Positions 1-8,541 of a stretch of DNA of 42,615 bases are shown here, piece by piece (the first letter of the stretch is position 1; each line of letters begins with the position of its first letter). The stretch spans positions 1 to 42,615 of the forward strand of contig CAYFWU010000008.1 of the NCBI GenBank assembly GCA_964347025.1, given 5' to 3'. The position numbers were made by a program, and so were the translations under genes. The stretch comes from CS3-C152 sp964347025 (GTDB taxonomy: Archaea > Aenigmatarchaeota > Aenigmatarchaeia > QMZP01 > QMZT01). The notes under the pieces are model-generated. The model saw nothing but the letters and a program-made list of their open reading frames with translations. It searched no databases and had not been told where the DNA came from.

Positions 1-2
1 GG

Positions 3-413
3 ATCATCGAGAGGACCCCGTACCTCTCGACGGTTGATTTCTCACCGGTTTCCGTGAACGTTGACATCAATAACATATACCTAACCTCAGAATGCCTTAA
101 ACTGGCAATAGCGACCACCGAGCAGCAGACGTATTCCATAGCGAGCGGTCTCGGAGACGCCACGGGTATCAGGCCGAATACGCATGATCTTATGAAAGAC
201 ACGTTCGAACTCTACAGTATAGAAGTTCTAATGGTGAAGGTTGATGATTTCAGGGATGGGACCTACTATGCCAAGCTCCTTCTCCGCCAGGGCAACAAGA
301 TCCTTAACCTCGATTCCAGACCGAGCGATGCGATAGCTGTAGCCGTAAGGTTTCAAAAGCCTGTCTACGTAAAGAACGGGATAATGGAAAGTTTAGGGGT
401 AGGCATTTGCTAG
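3..413 (+). CDS. DUF151 / bifunctional nuclease-like protein (5' end outside the window)
   Basis: The reading frame is open from the first bases of the window, so the N terminus lies upstream; the GTG at 54 encodes an internal Val in this frame. The visible C-terminal part has the DUF151 hallmarks: a PNTHDLMKD segment, a VDDFRDGTYYAKL strand pair and the SRPSDAIAVAVR motif near the C terminus. Plant and bacterial members of this family have been reported as nucleases with activity on RNA and DNA. The biological role in archaea is unknown, so the function is inferred from family only. The stop codon overlaps that of the convergent PQQ-propeller gene (410-413), leaving no room for a terminator between them. 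Confidence 0.85.
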   Translation: MIERTPYLSTVDFSPVSVNVDINNIYLTSECLKLAIATTEQQTYSIASGLGDATGIRPNTHDLMKDTFELYSIEVLMVKVDDFRDGTYYAKLLLRQGNKILNLDSRPSDAIAVAVRFQKPVYVKNGIMESLGVGIC

Positions 414-1675
414 TCTCCGTAATCCTTCTTGGTTGCGTACGCCGTTTCGGAAGCGTATTCGTTCTTAACAGAATATTCGTCTTCGGAACTTCTTGTCCTC
501 AGGTCAAAACCGTACTTCTCCTCTCCCTCCTCTTCAGTTTCCTCTTTCTTTTTTATCGTGACCTCGAACATGCTGTAGGGAGGTTTGAACTCGGATATTG
601 TCTGATTGCTTGTCGGGAATCTCCATACTTCTTTCCCTTTGAGGTCAATACAGTAGAAATGACAATCCCATGAACCGTCGTACAATTTATCTTTCCATAC
701 CACGGGGGGACTCCACATAGGACCTGAACTTTTAAAACGCCATATTTCCTTACCTGTTTTGGGATCGAGGCAGTAGATGTTGGAATCTTCTGAACCGAAG
801 TATAATCTGTTTTTATAATAGGTTAGCGAGATACCTGTAAGACCCCCTGCGCGAAAGCGCCACATCTCTTCACCGTCAAGAGTTATCGCATATATAATTC
901 CGTCTCTGGAGGAATGGAAAATGACATCGTTGTAAATTATTGGGGAGCAGCAGTTGCCGTATTTACCTGTCCTGAAACGCCATATCTCTTTCCCTGTTTC
1001 CGCGTCCACGGCGTAAAGGAAATTATTCATTGAAGCGAAATATATAACGCCCTTGTAATAGGTTGCCGGTAATTCGTTTGTGATCTCTTCCCCGGCCCGG
1101 AACCTCCAGATTTCTTTTCCCTTTGTATCCAGGCAGTAAAAGTTCCCGTCGGCGGAACCGAAATATATCTTGTCACTGTATACGGCCGGGGCGTAGAAAA
1201 TTGAATCACCTGTCTTGAAACGCCAGATCTCCTTACCCTCACTATTCAAACAATAAAGATTTCCATCCAGACATGGGAAAAAAACTTTATCCCTCCAAAC
1301 AAAGGGTTTCGTTATAACTCCGTCTCCTGCCTTAAACCTCCATATCAATTTACCTGTTTTTGCTTCAAAGGCGTATAAAGAACCGCCCTTCGTTCCCATG
1401 TATATCCTTTCTTTATCACCTTCCGCAGAGTTGCACGCCATGTCGCCATCTGTCTTGAATCTCCAGATAAGTTTCCCTGTCTCACAATCCAAAGCATAGA
1501 TGTAGAAATCCATTGAGCCAAAATATACAATACCTTCTATTATTTTGGGAACGCTCAGTATGCTGCCACCAGGACCTACTTCCAGTCCTCTTTTAAACAA
1601 ATGTTCCTTTTTGACAAGTTCAAAATCCTCGAGTTCTATATCGAAACCAGAGAATCCAGATTCTCCCAAATCCAT
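410..1675 (-). CDS. Cytoplasmic PQQ-type eight-bladed beta-propeller protein
   Basis: 421 residues with eight copies of a roughly 40-residue repeat. Each repeat ends in an [E/L]-x-WRF[K/R/P] motif (LIWRFK, EIWRFR, EMWRFR, EVWRFP) preceded by a YFGS-x-D-x-x-x-Y-x-L-D strand pair. This is the PQQ/BamB-like propeller fold, and eight repeats predict eight blades. There is no signal peptide or membrane segment (it starts MDLGESGFSG), so it is probably cytosolic, unlike BamB or the PQQ dehydrogenases. No quinoprotein catalytic residues are evident. After the last blade (about residue 365) comes a Glu/Lys-rich, probably disordered tail. Family members act as scaffolds or enzymes; the role here is unknown. 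The divergent neighbour is a secretion ATPase. Confidence 0.85.
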   Translation of the reverse strand: MDLGESGFSGFDIELEDFELVKKEHLFKRGLEVGPGGSILSVPKIIEGIVYFGSMDFYIYALDCETGKLIWRFKTDGDMACNSAEGDKERIYMGTKGGSLYAFEAKTGKLIWRFKAGDGVITKPFVWRDKVFFPCLDGNLYCLNSEGKEIWRFKTGDSIFYAPAVYSDKIYFGSADGNFYCLDTKGKEIWRFRAGEEITNELPATYYKGVIYFASMNNFLYAVDAETGKEIWRFRTGKYGNCCSPIIYNDVIFHSSRDGIIYAITLDGEEMWRFRAGGLTGISLTYYKNRLYFGSEDSNIYCLDPKTGKEIWRFKSSGPMWSPPVVWKDKLYDGSWDCHFYCIDLKGKEVWRFPTSNQTISEFKPPYSMFEVTIKKKEETEEEGEEKYGFDLRTRSSEDEYSVKNEYASETAYATKKDYGD

Positions 1676-1731
1676 ATTAATTAAACAATGAAAAACAATA
1701 TATAATATAGATAACGTAAAGGTTGGTGCGA

Positions 1732-3984
1732 ATGGCTGTTTGTGATTACACCTATGATGAGGGAGCCAGAAGGCTTAGGATAGACTGCATGGGCTGTGTG
1801 TATGGAGCGAGTGTCGAGGACTACGATGTATGCATGGCCATGGTTGTTGATAAGCTTCTCACCCTGAAGAATGTAAAATCTGTTGTTCTTGCGAAGGAAA
1901 GGGAGTACGAGTATTCAGGGGACCAAATAAAGATGCTGACGGAAATTGCGAAAATAATAGAGGATGTTGTCAGGGAGAAACTAATTTCTTATTCAAAGCT
2001 GAGGCCTGATATCTGCAGCAAATGCTATCCGGACTTCCCTCAAAAATTGCAGTACATAACGATCAACCTCCTTCGTCGCGATCCTATAGGAGCCTACGTG
2101 GAACTCCTGAGGGAGGGGAGGACCCTTAAAATAAGGATGGGGAGGAGAACGAAGTGTTACAAATGCTACAAGCATTATTTGGAAGGTATTGTGGCTCCTC
2201 TCCAGAAGAGATTCGAGGAAACAGAAATAATAAAGTTTGCCAAGCCCCATCTTTCAGGCTATCATGTTGGGACGAGAGGGTTATACAGGCAGTTGTTCAC
2301 GCCAAGCGTCCGCCCGAACTTCATGCTTACAAGATACATGATCACGCCGCCTGAAAAGGGAAAGGTGGTTGATAGATACAAAGTCAAGGACATACAGATT
2401 GAGATATACAAGCTCCCCCACAAGGCGAGCTATTTCTACCATATCGTTCCTCCGGAATTTGATCTCTCAGAGGAGAAGTACGCGGTCCTGGATGCAGCTA
2501 GAAGATACATGGCGACCCATCGTCCGAGGACAGCAGAATTCGTCCGGTCGGAGAAAGTACGCGATGTTTTTTACAATATAGGAAGGGATATGATAAGAGA
2601 GATCGCGGACAAAATGGGCATTTACATGTCTTCGGAAGATCTCGAACAGCTCTCGAACATCCTGACGAGGTACACGGCAGGGTTGGGTGTTCTGGAAATC
2701 CTGCTTTCGGACGAGAAGATCCAGGATGTTTACATAAACTCACCCATAGAAACTCAGCCCATCCTTATTTTCCACCAGGATTTTGAGGAGTGCAACACGA
2801 ACCTTATACCGACAAGGGAAGATGCCGAATCCTGGGCAACACGCCTTAGGATACACTCTGGAAGGCCGCTGGATGAGGCGAACCCTGTTCTGGACACAGA
2901 CATAGGCGTTCCAGGAGGGAAGGCCAGGTTCGCTGTCATAACGAAAGGTTTATCACCGCATGGTTTTGGATTCGCGATAAGAAGACACAGAGACAAACCG
3001 TGGACCCTGCCCCTGTTCGTCAAGGCCAGAATGATGGATCCACTGGCAGCCGGTCTGCTTTCTTTCATGATAGACGGGAGTGTGAGCATGCTCGTCGCTG
3101 GTGGCAGGGGATCCGGGAAAACGAGCGTTCTGGGTGCGCTCATGCTGGAGATACTTCCTAAAACAAGGATCGTTACCATAGAGGATACGCTGGAACTTCC
3201 CGTGGAACATCTAAGGGATCTGAAGTATAACGTGGAATCCCTGAAATCAAGGTCTGTGATAACAAGGATAGAGTCCGAGATGCCGGCGGACGAGGCGCTA
3301 AGGACGGCGCTCAGATTGGGTGATTCTGCCCTTATCGTGGGAGAGGTCAGATCAGTGGAGGCGAAGGCCCTGTATGAAGCAATGAGAATCGGAGCTCTAT
3401 CAAATGTTGTTGCGGGAACGATACACGGGGAATCCGCATACGGGGTTTACGACAGGGTTGTTAACGATCTTGGCGTCCCCCCAACGAGCTTCAAGGCGAC
3501 AGATGTCATACCCATATGCAAGTCATTACGTTCAGCGGATGGTCTCCATCGTTTCAGAAGACTGACCGAGATAACAGAGGTCAGGAAACACTGGGAAACC
3601 AATCCAACGAAAGAGGGAGGTTTCATAAATCTGATGGAGTATTCCGGAAAGGAGGATAAGCTGAAACCCACGGACACTCTGGTTAATGCTGAATCAGAGG
3701 TTATCAACAGGATTGCCTCCTACGTTAAGGAGTGGTCGGGAAACTGGGATGCCGTCTGGAGTAACATAAAGTTAAGAGCCAAAATAAAAGAAACGCTCGT
3801 TAAACTTTCGGAACAATTGAAAATGCCAGAACTCCTGGAGGCCGAATGGGTGACGAGATCGAATTCCGAATTTCATCTGATTGCGGAGAAACTGAGGACC
3901 GAGGTGGGGGCGGCAGAGGCTGACCGGGTTTTCAAGGAATGGGAAAAGTGGATCAAGGAAAAATTGAAAAAGGCTGAAAAATAA
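1732..3984 (+). CDS. Type II/IV secretion system ATPase (VirB11/GspE/archaellum-I superfamily)
   Basis: About 750 residues. The C-terminal half is a secretion ATPase: Walker A GGRGSGKT (residues 457-464), an Asp-box/Walker B segment around TIEDTLELP and ALIVGEVRS, and a His-box region with AGTIHGESA. The N-terminal half is specific to archaeal family members and has two CxxC pairs (C95/C98 and C142/C145) that could bind zinc. The enzyme hydrolyses ATP on the cytoplasmic face to drive assembly of a pilus-like filament or secretion. The next gene is the matching membrane platform. The start is chosen at ATG 1732 because GGTG lies 3-4 bases upstream; TTG 1723 and GTG 1726 are in-frame alternatives. 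No pilin or prepilin peptidase adjoins it, so the substrate is unknown. Confidence 0.92.
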   Translation: MAVCDYTYDEGARRLRIDCMGCVYGASVEDYDVCMAMVVDKLLTLKNVKSVVLAKEREYEYSGDQIKMLTEIAKIIEDVVREKLISYSKLRPDICSKCYPDFPQKLQYITINLLRRDPIGAYVELLREGRTLKIRMGRRTKCYKCYKHYLEGIVAPLQKRFEETEIIKFAKPHLSGYHVGTRGLYRQLFTPSVRPNFMLTRYMITPPEKGKVVDRYKVKDIQIEIYKLPHKASYFYHIVPPEFDLSEEKYAVLDAARRYMATHRPRTAEFVRSEKVRDVFYNIGRDMIREIADKMGIYMSSEDLEQLSNILTRYTAGLGVLEILLSDEKIQDVYINSPIETQPILIFHQDFEECNTNLIPTREDAESWATRLRIHSGRPLDEANPVLDTDIGVPGGKARFAVITKGLSPHGFGFAIRRHRDKPWTLPLFVKARMMDPLAAGLLSFMIDGSVSMLVAGGRGSGKTSVLGALMLEILPKTRIVTIEDTLELPVEHLRDLKYNVESLKSRSVITRIESEMPADEALRTALRLGDSALIVGEVRSVEAKALYEAMRIGALSNVVAGTIHGESAYGVYDRVVNDLGVPPTSFKATDVIPICKSLRSADGLHRFRRLTEITEVRKHWETNPTKEGGFINLMEYSGKEDKLKPTDTLVNAESEVINRIASYVKEWSGNWDAVWSNIKLRAKIKETLVKLSEQLKMPELLEAEWVTRSNSEFHLIAEKLRTEVGAAEADRVFKEWEKWIKEKLKKAEK

Positions 3985-4032
3985 AATTGAGCCTTCAAAT
4001 TCTTTTTATCGGGGGAAGAACAATTAATAAAT

Positions 4033-6132
4033 ATGGTCAGTTTTTTTCGCAAAAAGAAAAAGGAGGAAAAGAAAGGCACCGCAGAAGAATTCATAAGGCA
4101 ATACCGGACACTCAGGATACCGAGTGAGACCAGGCCGAGCATAGTCTCCAGGGAATTCAAGATCTTCAAGAAAAAAGAAGAAAAACGCTTGAGCTGGTTT
4201 GAATTTCTTGCAAAAATTTCCGGGAAGGTCCTGCAGGCGAATCCTGACGAAAACACAAGAAGGGAAATGGAAAACGCGATCGCCTTCACAGGCATGAGGG
4301 TCACACCACAGGATGTGATGGCGTTGGTTGTGATTGACCTTATTTTATCCATCGGCATTGCCGTCATACTTTTGTTCTCAGGCTTTATCCCTCTGGTTGG
4401 TGCATTGTTTGTTGCGGCAATCGGAGTCGGTCTTTCTTACTACCTCCTGAAGTACCCTGTAAATCTTTTGAAATCCTACAGGATCAGGGCTTCCTCGCAG
4501 GTCGTTCTCGCAGTCCTCTACATGGTTGTTTCGATGAGGATCTCCCCCAATCTTGAACAGGCCCTGAGATTCGCGTCCGCAAACATTTCCGGTCCGCTTG
4601 CATGGGACATGCGAAGACTCATATGGGATATCGAGATGAGGAAGTATTATTCGGCTTCGCACGCCCTCACGGACTACATCGCGAAGTGGAAACCCGAGAA
4701 CGAGGAATTTGCAGAGGCCCTGAGGCTTATAAGGGACTCGCAGACACACCCCGGAGCACGTTCAGAAGCGATCCTGAACGAATCCCTTGAGATAATACTT
4801 GATGGAACGAAGACCAGGATGAAGCATTATGCTCAAGAACTGAGCATGCCCGTTACGATCATACACATGATGGGTATAATTCTTCCCGTACTGGGTTCTA
4901 TCATGGCGCCTTTGGCTGCCGTGTTTTTGGCAGACATGGTCAGGCCGGAATTCTTTGTCATAGGTTACGACATTATCCTTCCGATATTCCTGGTATGGTT
5001 CATAAGTACTATCCTTAAGAAGAGACCAACCACCTTCTCTCAGGTGGACACATCCAGACATCCTGATCTTCCTCCAAAAGGAAGCTTTATTCTCAAGAGA
5101 GGAAAAACAAAGGTTATGATCCCTGTCCTGCCCATAGCAGCGGCCATAGCCCTGCTCTTCATACTTCCTTCTGTTTACTTCTTTTCTGAAAACCCGGGCA
5201 TACTCTTCCCAGCAGAGGGCGAACCTCCCCCACATACAGCTATGTCGCTGGCCATGTCCTGCTTCATAACGTTGGGTATAGGGTTTTTCTTTGCAAGTTA
5301 TTTCATCCTTTCTAATTTCCAGAGATCCAGGATTCAGGACGATGTCCTGAAGACAGAGGGTGAGTTCGAACTCGCCCTGTTCCAGCTTGGAAACAGAATA
5401 TCAGGCGGGACGCCAACAGAGGTTGCACTGGAAAAATCAATAGACGATGTGAAGGATCTGAGCATCGCCGGCCTGTTCATCATGACCCTGAAGAACATGA
5501 AGAGTCTCGGGATGACCTTCCGGGATGCTCTATTCCATCCCAAGTGGGGGTCTGTCGCTTACTACCCAAGCAGACTGATAAAGAACATAATGTACATGAT
5601 CGTTGACATCGCGAAAAAGGGATTCAAGTACGCAGCAGAAGGGATGCTCACTGTTTCCCGGTACCTCCGGAATATTCGTGAAACGCAGGAATACATCCGT
5701 GACCTCCTACAGGAATCCGTTTCCTCGATGACCTTCCAGGCATATATGCTCACACCCCTGGTTACGGGTCTTATAGTCGCAATGGCGCAGGTGATAATAC
5801 AGATTCTATCAATTCTGACCAAACAGCTGGCAGAGCTTGCAACAGGAACGACATTCCCTCTGGATGTGGGGGGGATTTTCGGGGGTGAAGGGACTGCGAT
5901 ATCACCTGCAATCTTCCAGATTATAATAGGAATCTACCTCATCGAGGTTATATTCATACTCGCCTTTTTCATCACCAAGATAACCCAGGGCGAGAATAGA
6001 ACGGCGCAATGGTATTTGACCGGAAAGATGCTGATTGTTTCACTATCCGTCTACTTTCTCGTTTCGGTCGGGTCTATCTTATTGTTTGGACAAATGATAG
6101 AAGACGCCATCGCATCAATAGGTGTGTTTTAG
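4033..6132 (+). CDS. TadC-like / archaellum-J-like secretion system membrane platform protein
   Basis: 699 residues with a basic, Lys-rich N terminus followed by two T2SSF-type halves. Each half has a cytosolic helical domain flanked by hydrophobic segments. The first half has membrane segments near residues 95-140 and 270-330; the second near 365-430 and 570-690. This is the inner-membrane partner of the ATPase encoded 48 bp upstream, and together they form the motor and platform of a type IV pilus-like machine. An archaeal duplicated-domain architecture of this length is usual. The stop codon overlaps the discriminator base of the convergent tRNA-His by one base. The substrate is not identifiable here. 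Confidence 0.9.
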   Translation: MVSFFRKKKKEEKKGTAEEFIRQYRTLRIPSETRPSIVSREFKIFKKKEEKRLSWFEFLAKISGKVLQANPDENTRREMENAIAFTGMRVTPQDVMALVVIDLILSIGIAVILLFSGFIPLVGALFVAAIGVGLSYYLLKYPVNLLKSYRIRASSQVVLAVLYMVVSMRISPNLEQALRFASANISGPLAWDMRRLIWDIEMRKYYSASHALTDYIAKWKPENEEFAEALRLIRDSQTHPGARSEAILNESLEIILDGTKTRMKHYAQELSMPVTIIHMMGIILPVLGSIMAPLAAVFLADMVRPEFFVIGYDIILPIFLVWFISTILKKRPTTFSQVDTSRHPDLPPKGSFILKRGKTKVMIPVLPIAAAIALLFILPSVYFFSENPGILFPAEGEPPPHTAMSLAMSCFITLGIGFFFASYFILSNFQRSRIQDDVLKTEGEFELALFQLGNRISGGTPTEVALEKSIDDVKDLSIAGLFIMTLKNMKSLGMTFRDALFHPKWGSVAYYPSRLIKNIMYMIVDIAKKGFKYAAEGMLTVSRYLRNIRETQEYIRDLLQESVSSMTFQAYMLTPLVTGLIVAMAQVIIQILSILTKQLAELATGTTFPLDVGGIFGGEGTAISPAIFQIIIGIYLIEVIFILAFFITKITQGENRTAQWYLTGKMLIVSLSVYFLVSVGSILLFGQMIEDAIASIGVF

Positions 6133-6145
6133 GCCGCGGCCGAGA

Positions 6146-6252
6146 ATTTCACGCACTTTTGGCCAGCCTCTTTTTGGTAGTGGGCCGGGCCAGATTCCCC
6201 TTCACTTTTGGCCAGCCGCTTTTGTGCAAGCGGATGCTGCCGGAAAAGTGGC
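6146..6252 (-). other. T-loop intron of tRNA-His (107 nt)
   Basis: A canonical BHB is visible. The T-stem CCGAG/CTCGG forms the outer helix; exon TTCA pairs perfectly with intron TGAA as the 4-bp central helix; the bulges are AAG and ATT; and the inner helix continues with CACTTTT/AAAAGTG. Cutting after the second base of each bulge yields T-loop TTCAAAT. Introns in the T-loop are known from some archaea but are uncommon. The intron holds two copies of a 15-nt element, described separately. Confidence 0.85.
6154..6217 (-). repeat. Direct repeat inside the tRNA-His T-loop intron
   Basis: The 15-nt sequence CACTTTTGGCCAGCC (plus strand) occurs at 6154-6168 and 6203-6217, 49 bases apart start to start. 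In the minus-strand reading each copy is followed by a segment resembling the tRNA 3' end (TCTGGCCCGGCC after the first, TCTCGGCCGCGGCC after the second). Either copy could pair with the CACTTTT element near the 5' end of the intron, so two alternative intron folds are possible. Confidence 0.7.
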
Positions 6253-6292
6253 TTTGAACTCGGGCTAAGGGATCCACAATCCCTTGTGCTAA

Positions 6293-6323
6293 GTGCCCAC
6301 TCGCTTCGCGAGGAGCGAAAGTT
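6293..6323 (-). other. D-loop intron of tRNA-His (31 nt)
   Basis: Its position follows from restoring a canonical D-loop after GG18-19. The pre-tRNA can form a BHB: exon GCCT pairs with intron GGGC (4 bp), flanked by 3-nt bulges GGA and ACT, with cuts after the second base of each bulge. The internal part can fold as a small CG-rich hairpin (CTCGC-GAA-GCGAG). It matches the intron in tRNA-Ile (36590-36620) at 27 of 31 positions, with differences at intron positions 1, 4, 11 and 18. Confidence 0.85.
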
Positions 6324-6390
6324 CCAGGCTACACCACCGCGGCCATGGTTTTAATATTTATGATGTTTCTTTTTAAAAATAAAAATTGCT

Positions 6391-7884
6391 CTATTCAGGC
6401 TTCATGAAGGGGAATAATATCACGTCGCGAATAGAAGGTGAATCTGTTAAAAGCATTACCAGTCGATCTAAACCAAGACCTATCCCTGATGTGGGAGGCA
6501 TTCCATATTCCAAAGCGCGAATGAAATCCACGTCCATTCTCTGCGCTTCCTTGTCCCCTCGCTTGAGGTCTTTCTCTGCCTTCTCCCAGTACTTTCGTAA
6601 TTCTTCCGGATCGTTTCCCTCTGAATAGGAGTTCACGAACTCCCAGGTGTTGATGAAACTCTCGAAACGTTCTGCGAGTCTGGGATCATCCGGTCTCCTC
6701 TTCGCCAGTCCCGAGACATCCGCAGGGAAATCGTATATGTGGATTGGCTGTATCAGATGTTCCTCCACCTTCTCCTCGAATATCTGCATCACGATCTCTC
6801 CCCAGGACATCGATTTGTCAACTTCCACGCCAAGCTGTTTAGCGATTTTGTATGCCTTCTCCTTGTCCGTTTTTGTGAGATCTTTTTTCGTATATCTCTT
6901 TATAGCTGCAAGCATACTCATTCGTTTCCAAGGGGTCTTGAATTCAATAACCTTTCCCTGATAAACTATCTTTGTTTTTCCCGCAACCTTCTTCACCGCG
7001 TGCTCTATCATCTTCTCCGTGACTTCCATGCTTTCCCTGTAATCCGCATAGGCACACATGGTTTCCATGAGCATGAATTCTGGGTTGTGGGTTTTATCGA
7101 TCCCCTCGTTTCTGAAGTCCTGGGAGAATTCGAAAACCCTTTCGTACCCACCGACAATCAATCGTTTCAGATACATCTCATTCGCGATTCTCATGTAAAC
7201 CTTCATGTCGAGTGCATGAAGTTTCGATTCGAAAGGCCGTGCGCTGGCGCCTCCGTATATGGGCTGTAGGATAGGGGTCTCCACCTCGACAAACCCCCGT
7301 CCCTTCAGGAATTCGCGGATGGCTTCTATCGTTTTAGCTCGTTTCTCAAACGTATCCTTAACTTCTGGGTTTAGTATGAGATCGAGATACCTTTGCCGGT
7401 AGCGGATCTCTTTGTCTTTCAGGCCGAACCATTCCTTGGGCAAAGGCCGTAAGGATTTTGTGAGGAGGTCGAAATTATTAACCCACACGCTCAATTCGCC
7501 TCTCTTCGTCCGGAAGACAAAGCCTTTCACCCCCACTATGTCTCCTGTGTTGATCACCTCATCAAAGAATTTGAACTTTTTCCCTCCAACGGTTTTCATT
7601 TCTATGAAGAGCTGTATCCTCCCGGAGGAATCCTGCAGATCAGAGAATATCACTCCCCCATGCTTCCTCACCGAGTGGATGCGACCAGCGAGAGAAACCT
7701 TGAAGTTCCTTCTCTTTTCCTCTTTCTTGATTTTCTTTGACTTCTCTGTGATTTCGCTTACCATGTGGGTTTTATCGTATTTTCTCTTGTAAGGGTCTTC
7801 CCCGGACTTTCTCAGCTGGACGAGTTTCGTTTTTCTTTCCTGAATTTCCGAATGTGCTTCCTTTTCGCTCAAGATCTCACCCAT
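6391..7884 (-). CDS. lysS: Lysyl-tRNA synthetase, class II
   Basis: 497 residues, the usual length for class II LysRS. An N-terminal OB-fold anticodon-binding domain (about residues 55-165) is followed by the class II catalytic core. Motif 2 is FRNEGIDKTHNPEF, followed by MLMETMCAYADY, and motif 3 is GIGLGLDRLVMLLTD near the C terminus. It charges tRNA-Lys with lysine in an ATP-dependent reaction in the cytosol. Most euryarchaea carry the unrelated class I enzyme, so a class II enzyme is informative about lineage or transfer. The start overlaps the end of the phospholipase D-like gene by 16 bp, so the two are probably co-transcribed. Confidence 0.97.
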   Translation of the reverse strand: MGEILSEKEAHSEIQERKTKLVQLRKSGEDPYKRKYDKTHMVSEITEKSKKIKKEEKRRNFKVSLAGRIHSVRKHGGVIFSDLQDSSGRIQLFIEMKTVGGKKFKFFDEVINTGDIVGVKGFVFRTKRGELSVWVNNFDLLTKSLRPLPKEWFGLKDKEIRYRQRYLDLILNPEVKDTFEKRAKTIEAIREFLKGRGFVEVETPILQPIYGGASARPFESKLHALDMKVYMRIANEMYLKRLIVGGYERVFEFSQDFRNEGIDKTHNPEFMLMETMCAYADYRESMEVTEKMIEHAVKKVAGKTKIVYQGKVIEFKTPWKRMSMLAAIKRYTKKDLTKTDKEKAYKIAKQLGVEVDKSMSWGEIVMQIFEEKVEEHLIQPIHIYDFPADVSGLAKRRPDDPRLAERFESFINTWEFVNSYSEGNDPEELRKYWEKAEKDLKRGDKEAQRMDVDFIRALEYGMPPTSGIGLGLDRLVMLLTDSPSIRDVILFPFMKPE

Positions 7885-8429
7885 ATGCCTTCGAAGTAGC
7901 CCTCAAATCTTTCCGCGATGGGTTTCGAATTTATGATAACATTTGCCTCTTGGTTTTTTTCGATCGAATGGTAGCTCCAGTTTGTTGATCCTATAATAAC
8001 TATTTTGGAATCGATTATTATAAGTTTCGAATGTGTTGTTGTTTCTTTGGAATCGAACTTTATATCAATTCCGTTTTCTTTCAGTATTCGGACTACGGGC
8101 TTTTCCGTGAGATACTCATCCGTTATTATCCGGACGTCAACCCCTCTGTTTGCTGCCTCTTCAAGATCGGTGAGAAGCGAATTTACAAGACTTTCAGGAT
8201 ACTCGGGATAATACTTTATATCGAACATTACCATGTGGATCGATTGGTTTGCCTGGGAAAGGTGGGTGTGGACCCCATCGAAGTAGTCCCTGTCCGTGAG
8301 AAGCAAAATCTGATTTTCATCTATATCTACAGGGCGGTTCGAAAAAGCGGACAATATAAACATCCCCAAAACTAATCCTATAATGAAAACGGAAAGGGAC
8401 AAAAGAAATCTTTTGCTGTTCCTTGGCAT
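7869..8429 (-). CDS. Single-HKD phospholipase D-like nuclease/phosphodiesterase, membrane-anchored
   Basis: 186 residues. Residues 8-28 are hydrophobic and form an N-terminal signal anchor, so the catalytic domain is probably extracytoplasmic. One HKD motif is present: H133-x-K135-x4-D140, followed by IGSTNWS. Single-motif members of the PLD superfamily such as the Nuc endonuclease work as homodimers. The likely activity is phosphodiester hydrolysis of nucleic acid or phospholipid; the substrate cannot be told. Its 3' end overlaps lysS. Divergent from the large surface-protein gene at 8542. Confidence 0.88.
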   Translation of the reverse strand: MPRNSKRFLLSLSVFIIGLVLGMFILSAFSNRPVDIDENQILLLTDRDYFDGVHTHLSQANQSIHMVMFDIKYYPEYPESLVNSLLTDLEEAANRGVDVRIITDEYLTEKPVVRILKENGIDIKFDSKETTTHSKLIIIDSKIVIIGSTNWSYHSIEKNQEANVIINSKPIAERFEGYFEGIWVRS

Positions 8430-8466
8430 AAAAATAATTTAAATCGGGTTATTAAAATAATTACAA

Positions 8467-8486
8467 CCTGTATAAACCTGCATAAA
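8467..8486 (+). repeat. Tandem 10-bp repeat in a divergent promoter region
   Basis: CCTGTATAAA at 8467-8476 is followed directly by CCTGCATAAA at 8477-8486, between the PLD-like gene and the surface-protein gene. The TATAAA/CATAAA cores and the location suggest a promoter or operator element, but the match is short. Confidence 0.35.
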
Positions 8487-8541
8487 AGAATAAAAAATAG
8501 GAAAGTGAATTAATTAATATACTAAAATATCTGAGGGTCTT

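Larger units (their letters stand above)
6132..6344 (-). tRNA. tRNA-His(GTG) with two introns
   Basis: Read on the minus strand, the exons assemble into a clean cloverleaf: acceptor GCCGCGG/CCGCGGC with extra G-1 (6344) opposite C73 (6132), the histidine identity pair; D-stem GTGT/GCAC; anticodon arm AGGGA-TTGTGGA-TCCCT with anticodon GTG; T-stem CCGAG/CTCGG. A 31-nt intron interrupts the D-loop and a 107-nt intron interrupts the T-loop (listed separately). Once spliced, the D-loop reads AGCCTGGTTA and the T-loop TTCAAAT, both canonical. CCA is not encoded. A TATA-like element (AAATATTAAAAC) lies just upstream on the minus strand. Confidence 0.93.

Noticed and set aside
410..1675. Regular repeats of about 120 bp as a CRISPR-like or satellite array
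   Set aside because: They are in frame and encode propeller blades with conserved protein motifs.
2754..3179. 141-codon minus-strand frame within the secretion ATPase
   Set aside because: It lies antisense to the Walker A region, and its composition mirrors the conserved plus-strand coding sequence.
6154..6217. Repeats at the tRNA-His 3' end as attachment sites of an integrated element
   Set aside because: Only 49 bases separate the copies and no integrase or cargo is present. They lie inside a well-formed intron.
6009..6257. 82-codon plus-strand frame over the end of the TadC-like gene and the tRNA-His intron
   Set aside because: It crosses the tRNA gene and overlaps a conserved membrane segment in another frame.
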